Shown here in pieces: positions 1 to 8,500 of a DNA stretch of 24,982 nt. The notes under the pieces are model-generated. The model was not told the origin of the DNA and searched no databases. It saw only the letters and a list, made by a program, of their open reading frames with translations. A program made the position numbers and the translations under genes. The stretch is from the NCBI GenBank assembly GCA_900772845.1, contig CAAGSD010000112.1:1-24982 (forward strand), given 5' to 3'. Position 1 is the stretch's first letter. Each line of letters begins with the position of its first letter. This DNA comes from Lachnospiraceae bacterium (lineage in GTDB: Bacteria > Bacillota > Clostridia > Lachnospirales > Lachnospiraceae).

Positions 1-1971
1 ACGACCACGACGGGAGTTCAGATCACCGATTACATCGCCCATGTACTCCTCGGGCATGGTAACCTCAACCTTCATGATCGGCTCAAGCAGTACAGGAGCT
101 GCCTTCTGCATTGCTTCCTTGAATGCCATGGAACCTGCAATGTGGAATGCCATCTCGGAGGAATCGACCTCATGATAGGATCCATCATATACGTTCGCAT
201 GAACACCCAGTACAGGGAATCCACCCAAAATACCAGCCTGAGCTGCTTCCTGGATACCTTCACCTACTGCGGGGATGTATTCCTTAGGAATGGAACCACC
301 GACTACAGTAGATTCGAATAACAGGGTAGGAGGATCGTTGATCAGAATGTTTGCCTTAGGATCGAAGTCAAACTTCTCACAGTTAGCCTCCAGGGGCTCA
401 AACTTAACTTTACAATGTCCGTACTGTCCACGACCACCGGACTGCTTAGCGTACTTGGAATCCACTTCAACAGCCTTGGTGAATGCTTCCTTATATGCAA
501 CCTGAGGAGCACCTACGTTAGCTTCTACATGGAACTCACGAAGCAGACGGTCAACGATGATCTCCAGATGCAGCTCACCCATACCGGCGATGATGGTCTG
601 ACCGGTCTCCTGATTGGTATGAGCACGGAAAGTAGGATCTTCTTCTGCCAGTTTTGCAAGAGCTTCACCCATCTTGCCCTGACCAGCTTTGGTCTTAGGC
701 TCGATAGCCAGCTCGATAACGGGCTCAGGGAACTCCATGGACTCCAGGATTACAGGGTGCTGCTCATCACAGATGGTATCACCGGTAGTGGTGAACTTGA
801 ATCCAACTGCTGCTGCGATATCACCGGAGTAAACCTTTTCCAGCTCTGCACGCTTGTTCGCATGCATCTGCAGGATACGTCCTACACGTTCCTTCTTGTC
901 CTTAGTAGCATTGAGTACATAAGAACCGGAATTCAGCGTACCGGAATATACACGGAAGTAAGCGAGCTTACCTACGAACGGGTCGGTCATGATCTTGAAT
1001 GCAAGTGCAGCGAAAGGCTCTTCATCAGAAGACTTTCTCTCTACTTCATTACCGTCAAGGTCAACACCCTTAATAGCCGGCACATCAAGAGGAGAAGGCA
1101 TATACTCGATAATAGCATCCAAGAGCTTCTGAACGCCCTTATTTCTGTAAGCAGTACCGCAGCATACAGGAACGGCTCTGCATTCACAAGTAGCTTTTCT
1201 CAAAGCAGCCTTCATCTCTTCAACAGAAGGAATTTCACCTTCCAGATACATCATTGTCAGATCATCATCCAGCTCACAAACCTTTTCAATGAGCTCATCA
1301 TGATATAAAGCAGCCTCATCAGCCATATCTCCGAGATCATCGGTAACAGTGATGTCATCACCCTTCTCATCGTTGTAGATGTAAGCCTTCATCTCGAACA
1401 GATCGATGATTCCCTTGAACTCATCTTCCTTACCGATAGGCAACTGAAGAACGATAGCGTTCTTACCAAGTCTGGTACGGATCTGATCTACTGCTGCGTA
1501 GAAGTTAGCACCCAGGATATCCATCTTGTTGATGAATGCCATACGAGGTACGTTGTAGGTGTCAGCCTGACGCCATACGTTCTCGGACTGAGGCTCTACA
1601 CCACCCTTTGCACAGAAGACGCCGACAGCGCCATCCAGTACACGAAGGGAACGCTCAACCTCAACGGTGAAGTCTACGTGGCCCGGGGTATCAATGATGT
1701 TGATACGATGCTCCAGAGCACCGGGCATGGGTTTGGTCTCTTTTTCAAGAGTCCAGTGACAGGTAGTAGCTGCAGATGTAATGGTAATACCTCTCTCCTG
1801 CTCCTGAGCCATCCAGTCCATGGTAGCAGTACCTTCGTGAGTATCACCGATCTTATAGTTAACACCTGTGTAATACAGGATACGCTCGGTAGTAGTGGTC
1901 TTACCGGCATCGATATGAGCCATAATTCCGATATTTCTAGTTCTCTCTAACGGATATTCTCTTCCAGCCAA
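1..1971 (-). CDS. fusA: Elongation factor G, C-terminus cut by window edge
   Basis: EF-G is the GTPase that drives translocation on the ribosome and also acts in ribosome recycling. The reading frame is open from 1971 to base 1 (657 codons); the family is about 690-710 residues, so roughly 50 C-terminal residues lie outside the window. The G1 loop reads AHIDAGKTT, the G3 motif DTPGHVDFTVEVERSLR, and the G4 region NKMD; domains II-V follow with the usual RGQYGH segment in domain IV. I place the start at a TTG codon (1969-1971): AGGAGGG lies 7 nt upstream (1979-1985), the product then begins LAGREYPLERTRNIGI like other EF-Gs, and the first ATG in frame (1923) would remove N-terminal sequence needed for the fold. 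It follows rpsG by 15 nt in the str operon. Confidence 0.97.
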   Translation of the reverse strand, partial: MAGREYPLERTRNIGIMAHIDAGKTTTTERILYYTGVNYKIGDTHEGTATMDWMAQEQERGITITSAATTCHWTLEKETKPMPGALEHRINIIDTPGHVDFTVEVERSLRVLDGAVGVFCAKGGVEPQSENVWRQADTYNVPRMAFINKMDILGANFYAAVDQIRTRLGKNAIVLQLPIGKEDEFKGIIDLFEMKAYIYNDEKGDDITVTDDLGDMADEAALYHDELIEKVCELDDDLTMMYLEGEIPSVEEMKAALRKATCECRAVPVCCGTAYRNKGVQKLLDAIIEYMPSPLDVPAIKGVDLDGNEVERKSSDEEPFAALAFKIMTDPFVGKLAYFRVYSGTLNSGSYVLNATKDKKERVGRILQMHANKRAELEKVYSGDIAAAVGFKFTTTGDTICDEQHPVILESMEFPEPVIELAIEPKTKAGQGKMGEALAKLAEEDPTFRAHTNQETGQTIIAGMGELHLEIIVDRLLREFHVEANVGAPQVAYKEAFTKAVEVDSKYAKQSGGRGQYGHCKVKFEPLEANCEKFDFDPKANILINDPPTLLFESTVVGGSIPKEYIPAVGEGIQEAAQAGILGGFPVLGVHANVYDGSYHEVDSSEMAFHIAGSMAFKEAMQKAAPVLLEPIMKVEVTMPEEYMGDVIGDLNSRRGR

Positions 1972-1986
1972 GTTTTTTCCCTCCTA

Positions 1987-2457
1987 CTAGAATCTGTAAT
2001 GAGCAAAAGCCTTGTTTGCCTCTGCCATCTTGTGCATGTCTTCTTTTCTCTTAACTGCAGATCCGGTATTGTTGGCTGCGTCAAGAATTTCGTTAGCAAG
2101 TCTGTCTTCCATGGTCTTCTCACTTCTCTTACGAGAGAACATGGTCAACCAACGAAGACCCAGAGCCTGACGTCTCTCAGGTCTGACTTCGATAGGTACC
2201 TGATAGGTAGCACCACCGATACGTCTTGCTTTTACTTCCAGAACAGGCATGATGTTGTTCATAGCCTCTTCGAATACTTCCAGAGCAGGCTTGCCGCTCT
2301 TCTCTTCAACCTTAGCAAATGCTCCGTATACGATCTTCTGGGCTACACCCTTCTTGCCATCTAACATGATGTTGTTGACAAGCTTGGTAACCACTTTGTT
2401 GTTGTATAAAGGATCTGCTAATACATCTCTTTTCTGAATATGTCCTTTACGTGGCAC
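1987..2457 (-). CDS. rpsG: 30S ribosomal protein S7
   Basis: S7 nucleates assembly of the 30S head by binding the 3' major domain of 16S rRNA and contacts the E-site tRNA. The product is 156 residues, the normal bacterial length, starting MPRKGHIQKRDVL and ending with a typical EANKAFAHYRF tail. AGGAGGG at 2465-2471 lies 7 nt before the ATG. It sits second in the str operon between rpsL and fusA, but the spacer to rpsL is unusually long (348 nt) and full of hairpins. In E. coli S7 represses its own operon by binding the rpsL-rpsG spacer; whether anything comparable occurs here is unknown. Confidence 0.98.
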   Translation of the reverse strand: MPRKGHIQKRDVLADPLYNNKVVTKLVNNIMLDGKKGVAQKIVYGAFAKVEEKSGKPALEVFEEAMNNIMPVLEVKARRIGGATYQVPIEVRPERRQALGLRWLTMFSRKRSEKTMEDRLANEILDAANNTGSAVKRKEDMHKMAEANKAFAHYRF

Positions 2458-2805
2458 GGTTCTTCCCTCCTTAACAAATTGTTCTCGTGAGATACGTTAT
2501 CTCGGTTTTCTGCGAAAACCTCGATGTCGGCTGTTCGCCGACCAATCCCTCCATAGAAAGTTCGCTCGTAAGCAAGCTTACACTCTCTTTTCATGTCGGT
2601 CTTGCCTTCTCACTAGTTACGTTAGATCATAGGTACTCACATGTGTTTCCCCAAGTGTTCGCGCTGTTATATCTGTATCACAGAATTCCAACACTTTTCT
2701 TAGTTTCGTTTTTGTGGTACAAAGATGTCTCACTGACATCTCCAAAAATCCTTGCGGATTTTCATCGGACTCTCGGTCCGACGTTCAAAACGCCTCGGAT
2801 ACTAC
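2458..2805 (-). other. Hairpin-packed spacer between rpsL and rpsG
   Basis: This 348-nt stretch has no convincing gene. It holds a run of perfect small stem-loops (stems given as plus-strand arms): 2489-2503 GAGATA, 3-nt loop; 2504-2520 GGTTTTC, 3-nt loop; 2526-2542 GTCGGC, 5-nt loop; 2568-2581 GTAAGC, 2-nt gap; 2653-2696 AAGTGTT closing a loop that contains a CTGT/ACAG stem; 2723-2741 AGATGTC, 5-nt loop; 2745-2762 AAAATCC, 4-nt loop; 2765-2781 TCGGAC, 5-nt loop; 2782-2792 CGTT, 3-nt loop. None is followed by a clear T-run, so they are not simple terminators. The spacer must be transcribed if the str operon is read through from the rpsL promoter. It could be an mRNA-stability, processing or regulatory region, or an inserted repeat cluster. 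Confidence 0.7.
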
Positions 2806-3228
2806 TTATTTCTTAGCATCCTTAGGTCTCTTAGCGCCGTACTTGGAACGAGCCTGTTTTCTGTTAGCGACACCGGCGGTATCAAGGGTACCACGGATAA
2901 TGTGGTATCTGGTACCGGGCAGGTCCTTAACACGACCACCACGGATCAAAACAACGCTGTGCTCCTGCAGATTGTGACCTTCACCGGGAATGTAGCTGGT
3001 AACTTCGATTCCGTTGGAAAGACGTACTCTGGCGATCTTTCTAAGAGCAGAGTTAGGCTTTTTAGGAGTTGCTGTCTTAACAGCGGTACATACACCACGC
3101 TTCTGGGGAGCAGAAACGTCTGTTGCCTTCTTGTGAAGAGAGTTGTAACCCTTCTGGAGAGCAGGTGCAGTAGACTTCTTAACAGAGGTCTGACGTCCTT
3201 TTCTTACTAACTGGTTAAATGTTGGCAT
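2806..3228 (-). CDS. rpsL: 30S ribosomal protein S12
   Basis: S12 is a decoding-centre protein of the 30S subunit and the classic site of streptomycin-resistance changes. The 140-residue product starts MPTFNQLVRKGRQ and carries the conserved TPKKPNSALRKIARVRLSNG block and the GEGHNLQEHSVVLIRGGRVKDLPG block. Both lysines classically altered in resistance (the KPNSA and RVKDLPG segments) are present, so the sequence looks wild type there. GAGGTGA at 3235-3241 is the ribosome site. It is the first gene of the str operon, with its own strong promoter, and is not directly preceded by rpoBC in this window. Confidence 0.98.
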   Translation of the reverse strand: MPTFNQLVRKGRQTSVKKSTAPALQKGYNSLHKKATDVSAPQKRGVCTAVKTATPKKPNSALRKIARVRLSNGIEVTSYIPGEGHNLQEHSVVLIRGGRVKDLPGTRYHIIRGTLDTAGVANRKQARSKYGAKRPKDAKK

Positions 3229-3286
3229 TCTGTTTCACCTCTTTCTTAATAGTATAATAGACGCACCTTTTCTGGCACGCTTTAAT

Positions 3287-3315
3287 AGTATACTTGTTCC
3301 AACTTCCGTTGTCAA
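3287..3315 (-). promoter_or_regulatory. Sigma-A promoter of the str operon
   Basis: Read on the minus strand, a perfect -35 TTGACA (3310-3315) and a -10 TATACT (3287-3292) are separated by exactly 17 nt. Transcription would start near 3280, giving a leader of about 50 nt before the rpsL ATG. This is one of the two best promoters in the window, as expected for ribosomal protein genes. Confidence 0.85.
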
Positions 3316-3370
3316 CAGGTTTTTCGTGAAATTTACAGGGGTTTTCAAGACTTTTTCGTCTATTATGACC

Positions 3371-3405
3371 AAAACGGGAGCCGTATCGTTTCTGATACCG
3401 CTCCC
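3371..3405 (-). terminator. Rho-independent terminator after rfbD
   Basis: On the minus strand a GGGAGC / GTATC two-part stem with one internal mismatch (3376-3405, 6-nt loop) is followed by GTTTTGG. It lies about 55 nt past the rfbD stop codon and separates that gene from the str promoter. Confidence 0.75.
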
Positions 3406-3459
3406 TGAAGTATTTCCCGCTATTTTTCTGTCTATACAACACCCGTTTTCAAGAAAATA

Positions 3460-4302
3460 TTACAGAATCTCTTTCAGATATCTCTCCAACGCATCCTGCC
3501 AGGAGGGAAGTCTTTCGAATCCGTTATCCGTCAGTTTTTCCTTGCTCATACGGCTGTTCTCCGGTCTCTTTGCTTTCGTCGGATACTCGGAAGCCGGTAC
3601 GGGAGCCACATCCACGTTCATACCTGCCTGACGGAAGATCTCACAGGCAAATTCATACCAGTTACAGATGCCTTCATTGGTAGCATGATAAATACCGTAT
3701 TTGTCGGTCAGCACCATATCCACCAGAAGCCTTGCCAGATCATAAGTATAGGTAGGGGACCCAAACTGATCGTTCACTACCGTGAGATGGTCGTGGGTCT
3801 TGCCCAGGTTCAGCATAGTCTTGATGAAATTCTTACCGTTCACACCGAATACCCATGAGATTCTTACAATAAAATATTTCTCCAGTGTATTCTGTACTGC
3901 CAGTTCTCCTTCGTATTTGGTCTGTCCGTATACATTGACGGGATGTCTTTCATCGTCCGGTTCCCAGGCTCTGGTGCCCTCACCGTCAAACACATAGTCC
4001 GTACTGATATAGACCATCTTGCAGTCCAGCTTTTTGCAGACATTGGCAATGTTCTGTGTGCCATCCACATTGACCTTCCGGCAGATGTCCACGTTATCCT
4101 CCGCTGCATCCACTGCGGTGTAGGCTGCGCAGTGAATCACAGCATCCGGTGCTGCCTCTTTGATCACTTTTTCCACACTGGCGGCATCAGTGATATCCAT
4201 ATCCTGAATATCCACGCCGACTGCCTCAATGCTGCGCTTTGTCAACTCATTTACCACATCATATCCCAACTGGCCTTTTACACCTGTTACCAAGACTTTC
4301 AT
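3460..4302 (-). CDS. rfbD: dTDP-4-dehydrorhamnose reductase
   Basis: RmlD/RfbD catalyses the last step of dTDP-L-rhamnose synthesis, NAD(P)H-dependent reduction of dTDP-4-keto-L-rhamnose, feeding cell-wall polysaccharides in the cytoplasm. The 280-residue product begins MKVLVTGVKGQLGYDV, which holds the Rossmann GxxGxxG nucleotide loop; STDYVFDG and the catalytic YGQTKYEGE (YxxxK) follow, typical of extended short-chain dehydrogenases. The frame is open upstream for 41 more codons, but ATG 4302 is preceded by AAGGAAGG and aligns with the family start, so the longer form is rejected. The gene has its own promoter and terminator and no rfbA/B/C neighbours here, so it appears monocistronic. Confidence 0.93.
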   Translation of the reverse strand: MKVLVTGVKGQLGYDVVNELTKRSIEAVGVDIQDMDITDAASVEKVIKEAAPDAVIHCAAYTAVDAAEDNVDICRKVNVDGTQNIANVCKKLDCKMVYISTDYVFDGEGTRAWEPDDERHPVNVYGQTKYEGELAVQNTLEKYFIVRISWVFGVNGKNFIKTMLNLGKTHDHLTVVNDQFGSPTYTYDLARLLVDMVLTDKYGIYHATNEGICNWYEFACEIFRQAGMNVDVAPVPASEYPTKAKRPENSRMSKEKLTDNGFERLPSWQDALERYLKEIL

Positions 4303-4331
4303 AAATTGCCTTCCTTTTCTTTCATAATGCT

Positions 4332-4394
4332 TGTGGCACCGGTTTCTGAACCTGCCACACTTATGATTATAACATCCAAAACGGTCATCAGCAA
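4332..4394 (-). promoter_or_regulatory. rfbD promoter and 5'-end stem-loop
   Basis: Minus-strand -35 TTGCTG (4389-4394) and perfect -10 TATAAT (4366-4371) are 17 nt apart, predicting a start near 4359. The first transcribed bases would fold at once: TGTGGCA (4353-4359 on the minus strand) pairs with TGCCACA (4332-4338), enclosing a GGTT/AACC stem. A hairpin at the extreme 5' end commonly protects mRNA from decay, so it may be a stabiliser; that role is inferred. Confidence 0.65.
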
Positions 4395-4423
4395 CGAAAT
4401 ACTTCACATTTGTAAGTTTACAC

Positions 4424-4448
4424 AAAAAATCCGGGGTGATCCCCGGAT
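4424..4448 (-). terminator. Terminator of the small membrane protein gene
   Basis: On the minus strand a perfect 8-bp ATCCGGGG stem with a 4-nt loop (4429-4448) is followed by a run of T (4424-4428). It lies about 30 nt past the stop codon at 4480 and upstream of the rfbD promoter. Confidence 0.9.
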
Positions 4449-4479
4449 CTTTCTATTTCATAAATTAATAAAATCAGAG

Positions 4480-4815
4480 TTAAATCGCCATATAGCTTTT
4501 CGCCGCTCGCTTAATATCCTCTACAATGCCTTCGGCTTTTTTATCTTCCAACTCCGTTGCCTGCTTTCTGAGTTTCCACCAGTTCCAGCCGGGATGTACC
4601 CCTTCCTGCAGTTCTATGATCCTCTTTTGATATTTTCTGCATAAAATAATATATACTATCAGGAGCAGGAATATGCACATACCCAGCATTCCTGCTATCA
4701 TGTCGCCATAATAGCCGCTTTGCACTGCCTGTGCCAACGGCGTCGCTTCATCTTCAATTTGTATGATCCGATAGCCTGTCAGCATGACAGGTACTGAATA
4801 CAGCATACCGCTCAT
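4480..4815 (-). CDS. Small single-TM membrane protein with DEATPLA motif, function unknown
   Basis: I do not recognise a functional family. The 111-residue product has no classical signal peptide. A short N-terminal part carries IQIEDEATPLAQAV, then one membrane segment (MIAGMLGMCIFLLLIVYIIL), then a basic and acidic cytoplasmic-type tail (CRKYQKRIIELQEG, later a helical ELEDKKAEGIVEDIKRAAK). The positive residues after the helix predict N-outside/C-inside. The same DExxPLA motif occurs twice ahead of the membrane anchor of the large surface protein at 5581-8889. I choose ATG 4815 because GGAGG ends 8 nt before it; the ATG at 4830 has only a weak TATAAG-type -10 immediately upstream and no ribosome site. 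It has its own terminator. Confidence 0.7.
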   Translation of the reverse strand: MSGMLYSVPVMLTGYRIIQIEDEATPLAQAVQSGYYGDMIAGMLGMCIFLLLIVYIILCRKYQKRIIELQEGVHPGWNWWKLRKQATELEDKKAEGIVEDIKRAAKSYMAI

Positions 4816-4950
4816 CTCATTTTCCTCCATGTTTTCTTATATCTATTAAGACTGCTTTATGCTTTGGTATGGCTCACATTTTTCGATATTTTTTTCAAAA
4901 ATTCTTATAAATTCTTATAAACAGGCTCTTGAAAAATTTCATCGCATAAA

Positions 4951-4979
4951 TTTACTTTTTACAGAAAATCCACTATAAT
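4951..4979 (+). promoter_or_regulatory. Promoter of the lipoprotein gene
   Basis: TTTACT (4951-4956), a 17-nt spacer and a perfect TATAAT (4974-4979) lie ahead of the plus-strand lipoprotein gene; the start would be near 4986. The upstream flank is AT-rich and carries a direct repeat of AAATTCTTATA, which could act as an UP element. Confidence 0.7.
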
Positions 4980-5014
4980 ATTTTTATCACTTTCGAATAA
5001 AAAGGAGCATATCT

Positions 5015-5518
5015 ATGCAAAAAACTTTGATACATCGTATTTTTACCACAGGCATCGTAACCTGTTGTCTGATGCTCGGAGGATGCGGACAGACTCCTTC
5101 TCCTTCAGATGCTGCAACGGTTCCTTCATCAACCCTGTCTGAAACAGCGACCCCTGCGCCTGCTGATATTGTTCAGGATTCTCAGGATGCAACAGCTGCA
5201 TCAGAATCTGCCCAGGAAGATACCAGAGCACTCACGCTGTCCGTTGTCAATATGTGTGGAATAGAGATCGGCATGGTGGCAGTCATCGATCCCGTAACGG
5301 GAGAACAGGTAAATCTCGATTCCCTGTCAGATAGCGAATCCATCTCCATGGAGGCAGACTGGCCCGCTTCTGTAAATGAATTCCAATGGGCACTCTACAA
5401 TACCGACGGTGAATTGTGTATTGAGGGAGAAACCAATATCAGCACTGCCAAAACTTCCGCCACACTTCTTCTGACCGGGGATGGTGATCTGGAAAAAGTA
5501 GAAGAATTATTTGAATAA
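5015..5518 (+). CDS. Secreted lipoprotein of unknown function
   Basis: The 167-residue product starts with a lipoprotein signal peptide: MQKTLIHR, a hydrophobic stretch, then a lipobox LGGC with the modifiable Cys at about residue 24. A low-complexity Ser/Thr/Pro/Ala linker follows to about residue 70, then a compact beta-rich domain (TLSVVNMCGIEIGMVAVIDP through TSATLLLTGDGDLEKVEELFE). The linker suggests that the domain is held away from the membrane on the outer face. AAAGGAG 8 nt before the ATG is a good ribosome site. The gene has its own promoter, is alone on the plus strand, and converges on the large surface-protein gene with a shared terminator. No enzyme motif is visible and I cannot assign a function. 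Confidence 0.85.
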   Translation: MQKTLIHRIFTTGIVTCCLMLGGCGQTPSPSDAATVPSSTLSETATPAPADIVQDSQDATAASESAQEDTRALTLSVVNMCGIEIGMVAVIDPVTGEQVNLDSLSDSESISMEADWPASVNEFQWALYNTDGELCIEGETNISTAKTSATLLLTGDGDLEKVEELFE

Positions 5519-5531
5519 AATACCATTCCGA

Positions 5532-5569
5532 AAAAGGCATCCCCGGGGAAATCCCGGCAGATGCCTTTT
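5532..5569. terminator. Shared bidirectional terminator
   Basis: AAAAGGCATC (5532-5541) pairs perfectly with GATGCCTTTT (5560-5569), with an inner CCGGG/CCCGG stem. T-runs result on both strands, serving both the lipoprotein gene (+) and the surface-protein gene (-), whose stops lie 14 and 12 nt away. Confidence 0.92.
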
Positions 5570-5580
5570 CTGATGTCTGC

Positions 5581-8500
5581 TTATTCTTCTACGTCTTCTG
5601 CGTTTTCAGCCTGTACTTTCAATTTCTTTTCATTGTGTTTCTTATACATTTCATATCCAGCCGTACCGAGAACCAGCACGATCAACAGCCACCACCAGGG
5701 CATTTTAGCCTGCTCGTTCTCTACAGAAACATCTGCCAGAGGAACTTCTTCATCGGCAATCTGAACAGTTTCGGCTGCTTCAAGCTCTTTTACTTCTGTC
5801 TGGGCTGCTCCACCCTGTCCGTTTTCCGCAACATTAGCTGCCAGAGGTGCTGCTTCGTCAGCAATCTGAACTGCGCCCTGCGCTGCTGCCTGGTTCTGGG
5901 TTACTGAAGCTGCCTGAACCACCGGTGCATTGGTGAAAACAACAGGTGCGGCAACACTCTGTCCTTCATTTCCGGTTTCCTCATTATCATTATCGTTGTC
6001 ATCCGTAGATGCAGCCGGTGTGTTTTCCTGCTGTGCCGGTGCAGGAGTCGCAGGTGCAGGTGCCGCAGGTGCAGGTGCCGCAGGTGCAGGTGCCGCAGGT
6101 GCAGGTGCCGCAGGTGCAGGAGTCGCAGGTGCAGGAGTCGCAGGTGCAGGAGTGGGTGTCAGGCGTTCGATCACCCGATCCAGCTCTCCGCCTGCCTCAT
6201 CCAGGCTGTCCAGAATCTCATTCAAGGTATCTTCTGCATCCTTTTTATTCTGTTCAGCCTCGGTCAGTTTTTCTTCCAGTGCTTCCAGTGCCGCTAGGTT
6301 ACTGGTTCTGTCATTCTTCAGAGCTTCGATCTCCTTCTTCAGCTCCTCTACCTTGCCCTGCGCTGTTTCCACGTCTTTCTGTGCGTCCTGTGCATCCCCT
6401 AATAACTTCTGGTACTTTTCGGTCAGAGCCTTGGCATCATCTACGAATTGGCGATAATCTTCATCATTCTGGGTTAACAGAATCTTTTTATCATAATAGT
6501 TCAGGTTCTGGATGATCTGGCCGGTCAATATCTCCGCTTTGTCATAGGTCTCAGTCCGGACAACCTTATTTTCTTCCTTTTTCTCTCCGGTCTTCTCCAG
6601 ATAATCGATCTCATAGGAATAGCTGGTGTGTCCAATAGACTCGGTATCTGTGGTCTTCAGATTGTATACACCGGTTGCGGTTTTGTCGTTTGCTTTTGCC
6701 TGCGCCAGTGCTGCATCCTGTACCGCATTCCGTGCCTCCTCTGCGGAGCTCTTCTCATCGGTCTTGACACTGACACCTGCTACATAGCGGATAGTTGCCT
6801 TGCCGAACTTCCAGTCATCCCAGTTGGCACTTACGAAAATACCACCATCTGCCTCGACCGCCTTTCTGGCTGTATCCTCCAGTTTCTTGTTGGTAGCTTC
6901 TCCCTTACCAAACAGGGCTTTGATATCATTCCAGAGAGAACCAAAAGTACTCTGATCCACCGTTTTCTTGGTAACCTTTGCGTAGGTTGCGGATACAGTA
7001 CCGGATATCAGGAAATCAGAATCATCATACCAATGATCTTCTGTATATCCGCTTACTTTCAGATCACTGCTTATGCTATCGGGAATGAGATACAGATCAT
7101 CATCTTCCTTTATTTCATTTTCTAATGCTTTTTCCTGTTCCTTTTTTACACTGGCTACAGCTTCTGCTTCGGTCTTTACACCATAATCGGTTATTTTATC
7201 GGTATGCTTCCATTCCACCTCTTCATCCTTCACAGGCACAGTCTTCGTAAAGGTAGGAATGTAGGTTCCATTACCGGTATAAGTATAATCCGTTTTTGTT
7301 GTTCCTGTAACAGTTACATCCTTGACGTTAGCTTCTTTTTCCAGTTCAACCTTCTTTTTATCGGCTGCATCCTTTCTGTCTGCCTCTGTCTGGTACTGGT
7401 CGGTAGAAGTGAATTTTGCATTGGTATAGGTGATGGTGGTCACATCAGCGGTCACTGTCTTGATCAGCTTTCCGTTTTCATCCAGTTTCCAGGATTCATC
7501 CTGCTTATCCTTATCCACAATCGTATCGACCTCACCGGTTTCGGTCTTCTGATTATTGTCAGCAATAATGATGCTCACGGTTCCGTCGTTCTTGATCACT
7601 TTATTTCCGTCTACCGCAATAATAGTTCCGTCGTTCAGACCTTTTTCCACATCGGAAACACTGATCGTATCCCCGTTTCCCTTCACATACTGATCCGGAT
7701 TGGTCTCCTGATACTCTTTCCATTTGACTTCCTCAATTCTCTTCTCAAAGATCACGATATTGTCCTTGGAAGTCTGGTTGTCATCCATCACATAGTTGTA
7801 ATACTTTGTCTGCGTATTACCATCCTTATCGGTATAGGTTACTTCAAAATAATTCTTGGTATCATTGTCTTCACCCTGAATGCGTTTCACCTCGGTCTTG
7901 CCCTTGATGCCACACTCCTCGGGCAGATAGTAGTTCTGCATAATGGAAATGAAAAGCTGATCCTCATTTTTCCAGTTCAGTCCGTTATCGCCCCGTGTCA
8001 GAGCTTCCTTATCGGCAATAACCAGAGCACCTTTGGCAGAGGCATCCACTGCACCCTTTGCAGCCTCCAAAGCCTTTGCCAGTGCTTCTGCATTTGCCTG
8101 CGCTGCTGCCAGCTCAGCTGCTGCTGCCTCAGCGTTAGCATCTGCACTGTTTATAGCATCCTTATAGGCATTTTCATAATCTGCCACCTTCTGTGCTGCC
8201 TCTTCATAAGCTGTCTTGGCAGTATTGTACTCAGCAAGCTTTGCATCGAAATCTGCCTGTGCCTGATCCACAGTAGTTCTCACTTCCTCATAGGCCGCAT
8301 TTGCCTCCTCTACGGAAGAAGCATCCTTGATCACTTCAATCTGTCCGTCTACTCTATCCTTTGCTTCCTGCATGGCATCCTTTGCCTCTTTTGCAGTCTG
8401 TTCTGCATTAGTTGCTGCATCAGCTGCTTTATTCAGTTCTGCATCGGAAAGCTTATCATTTTCTTCCGCAACACCAAGTCCGGTATCTGCATTCTCAATC

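Noticed and set aside
4844..4853. TATTAAGACT upstream of the small membrane protein gene, repeated at 9285-9294 before the PilZ gene (8 of 10 at 14424-14431 before the hydrolase)
   Set aside because: A 10-mer shared twice in 25 kb is expected by chance many times over, and its distance from start codons and promoters differs at each site.
6009..6515. Long plus-strand frames with Val-Gln-Glu/Ala-Gly repeats across the stalk gene
   Set aside because: Antisense shadows of the Pro-Ala repeat and coiled coil in the real minus-strand gene; no ribosome site or signal.
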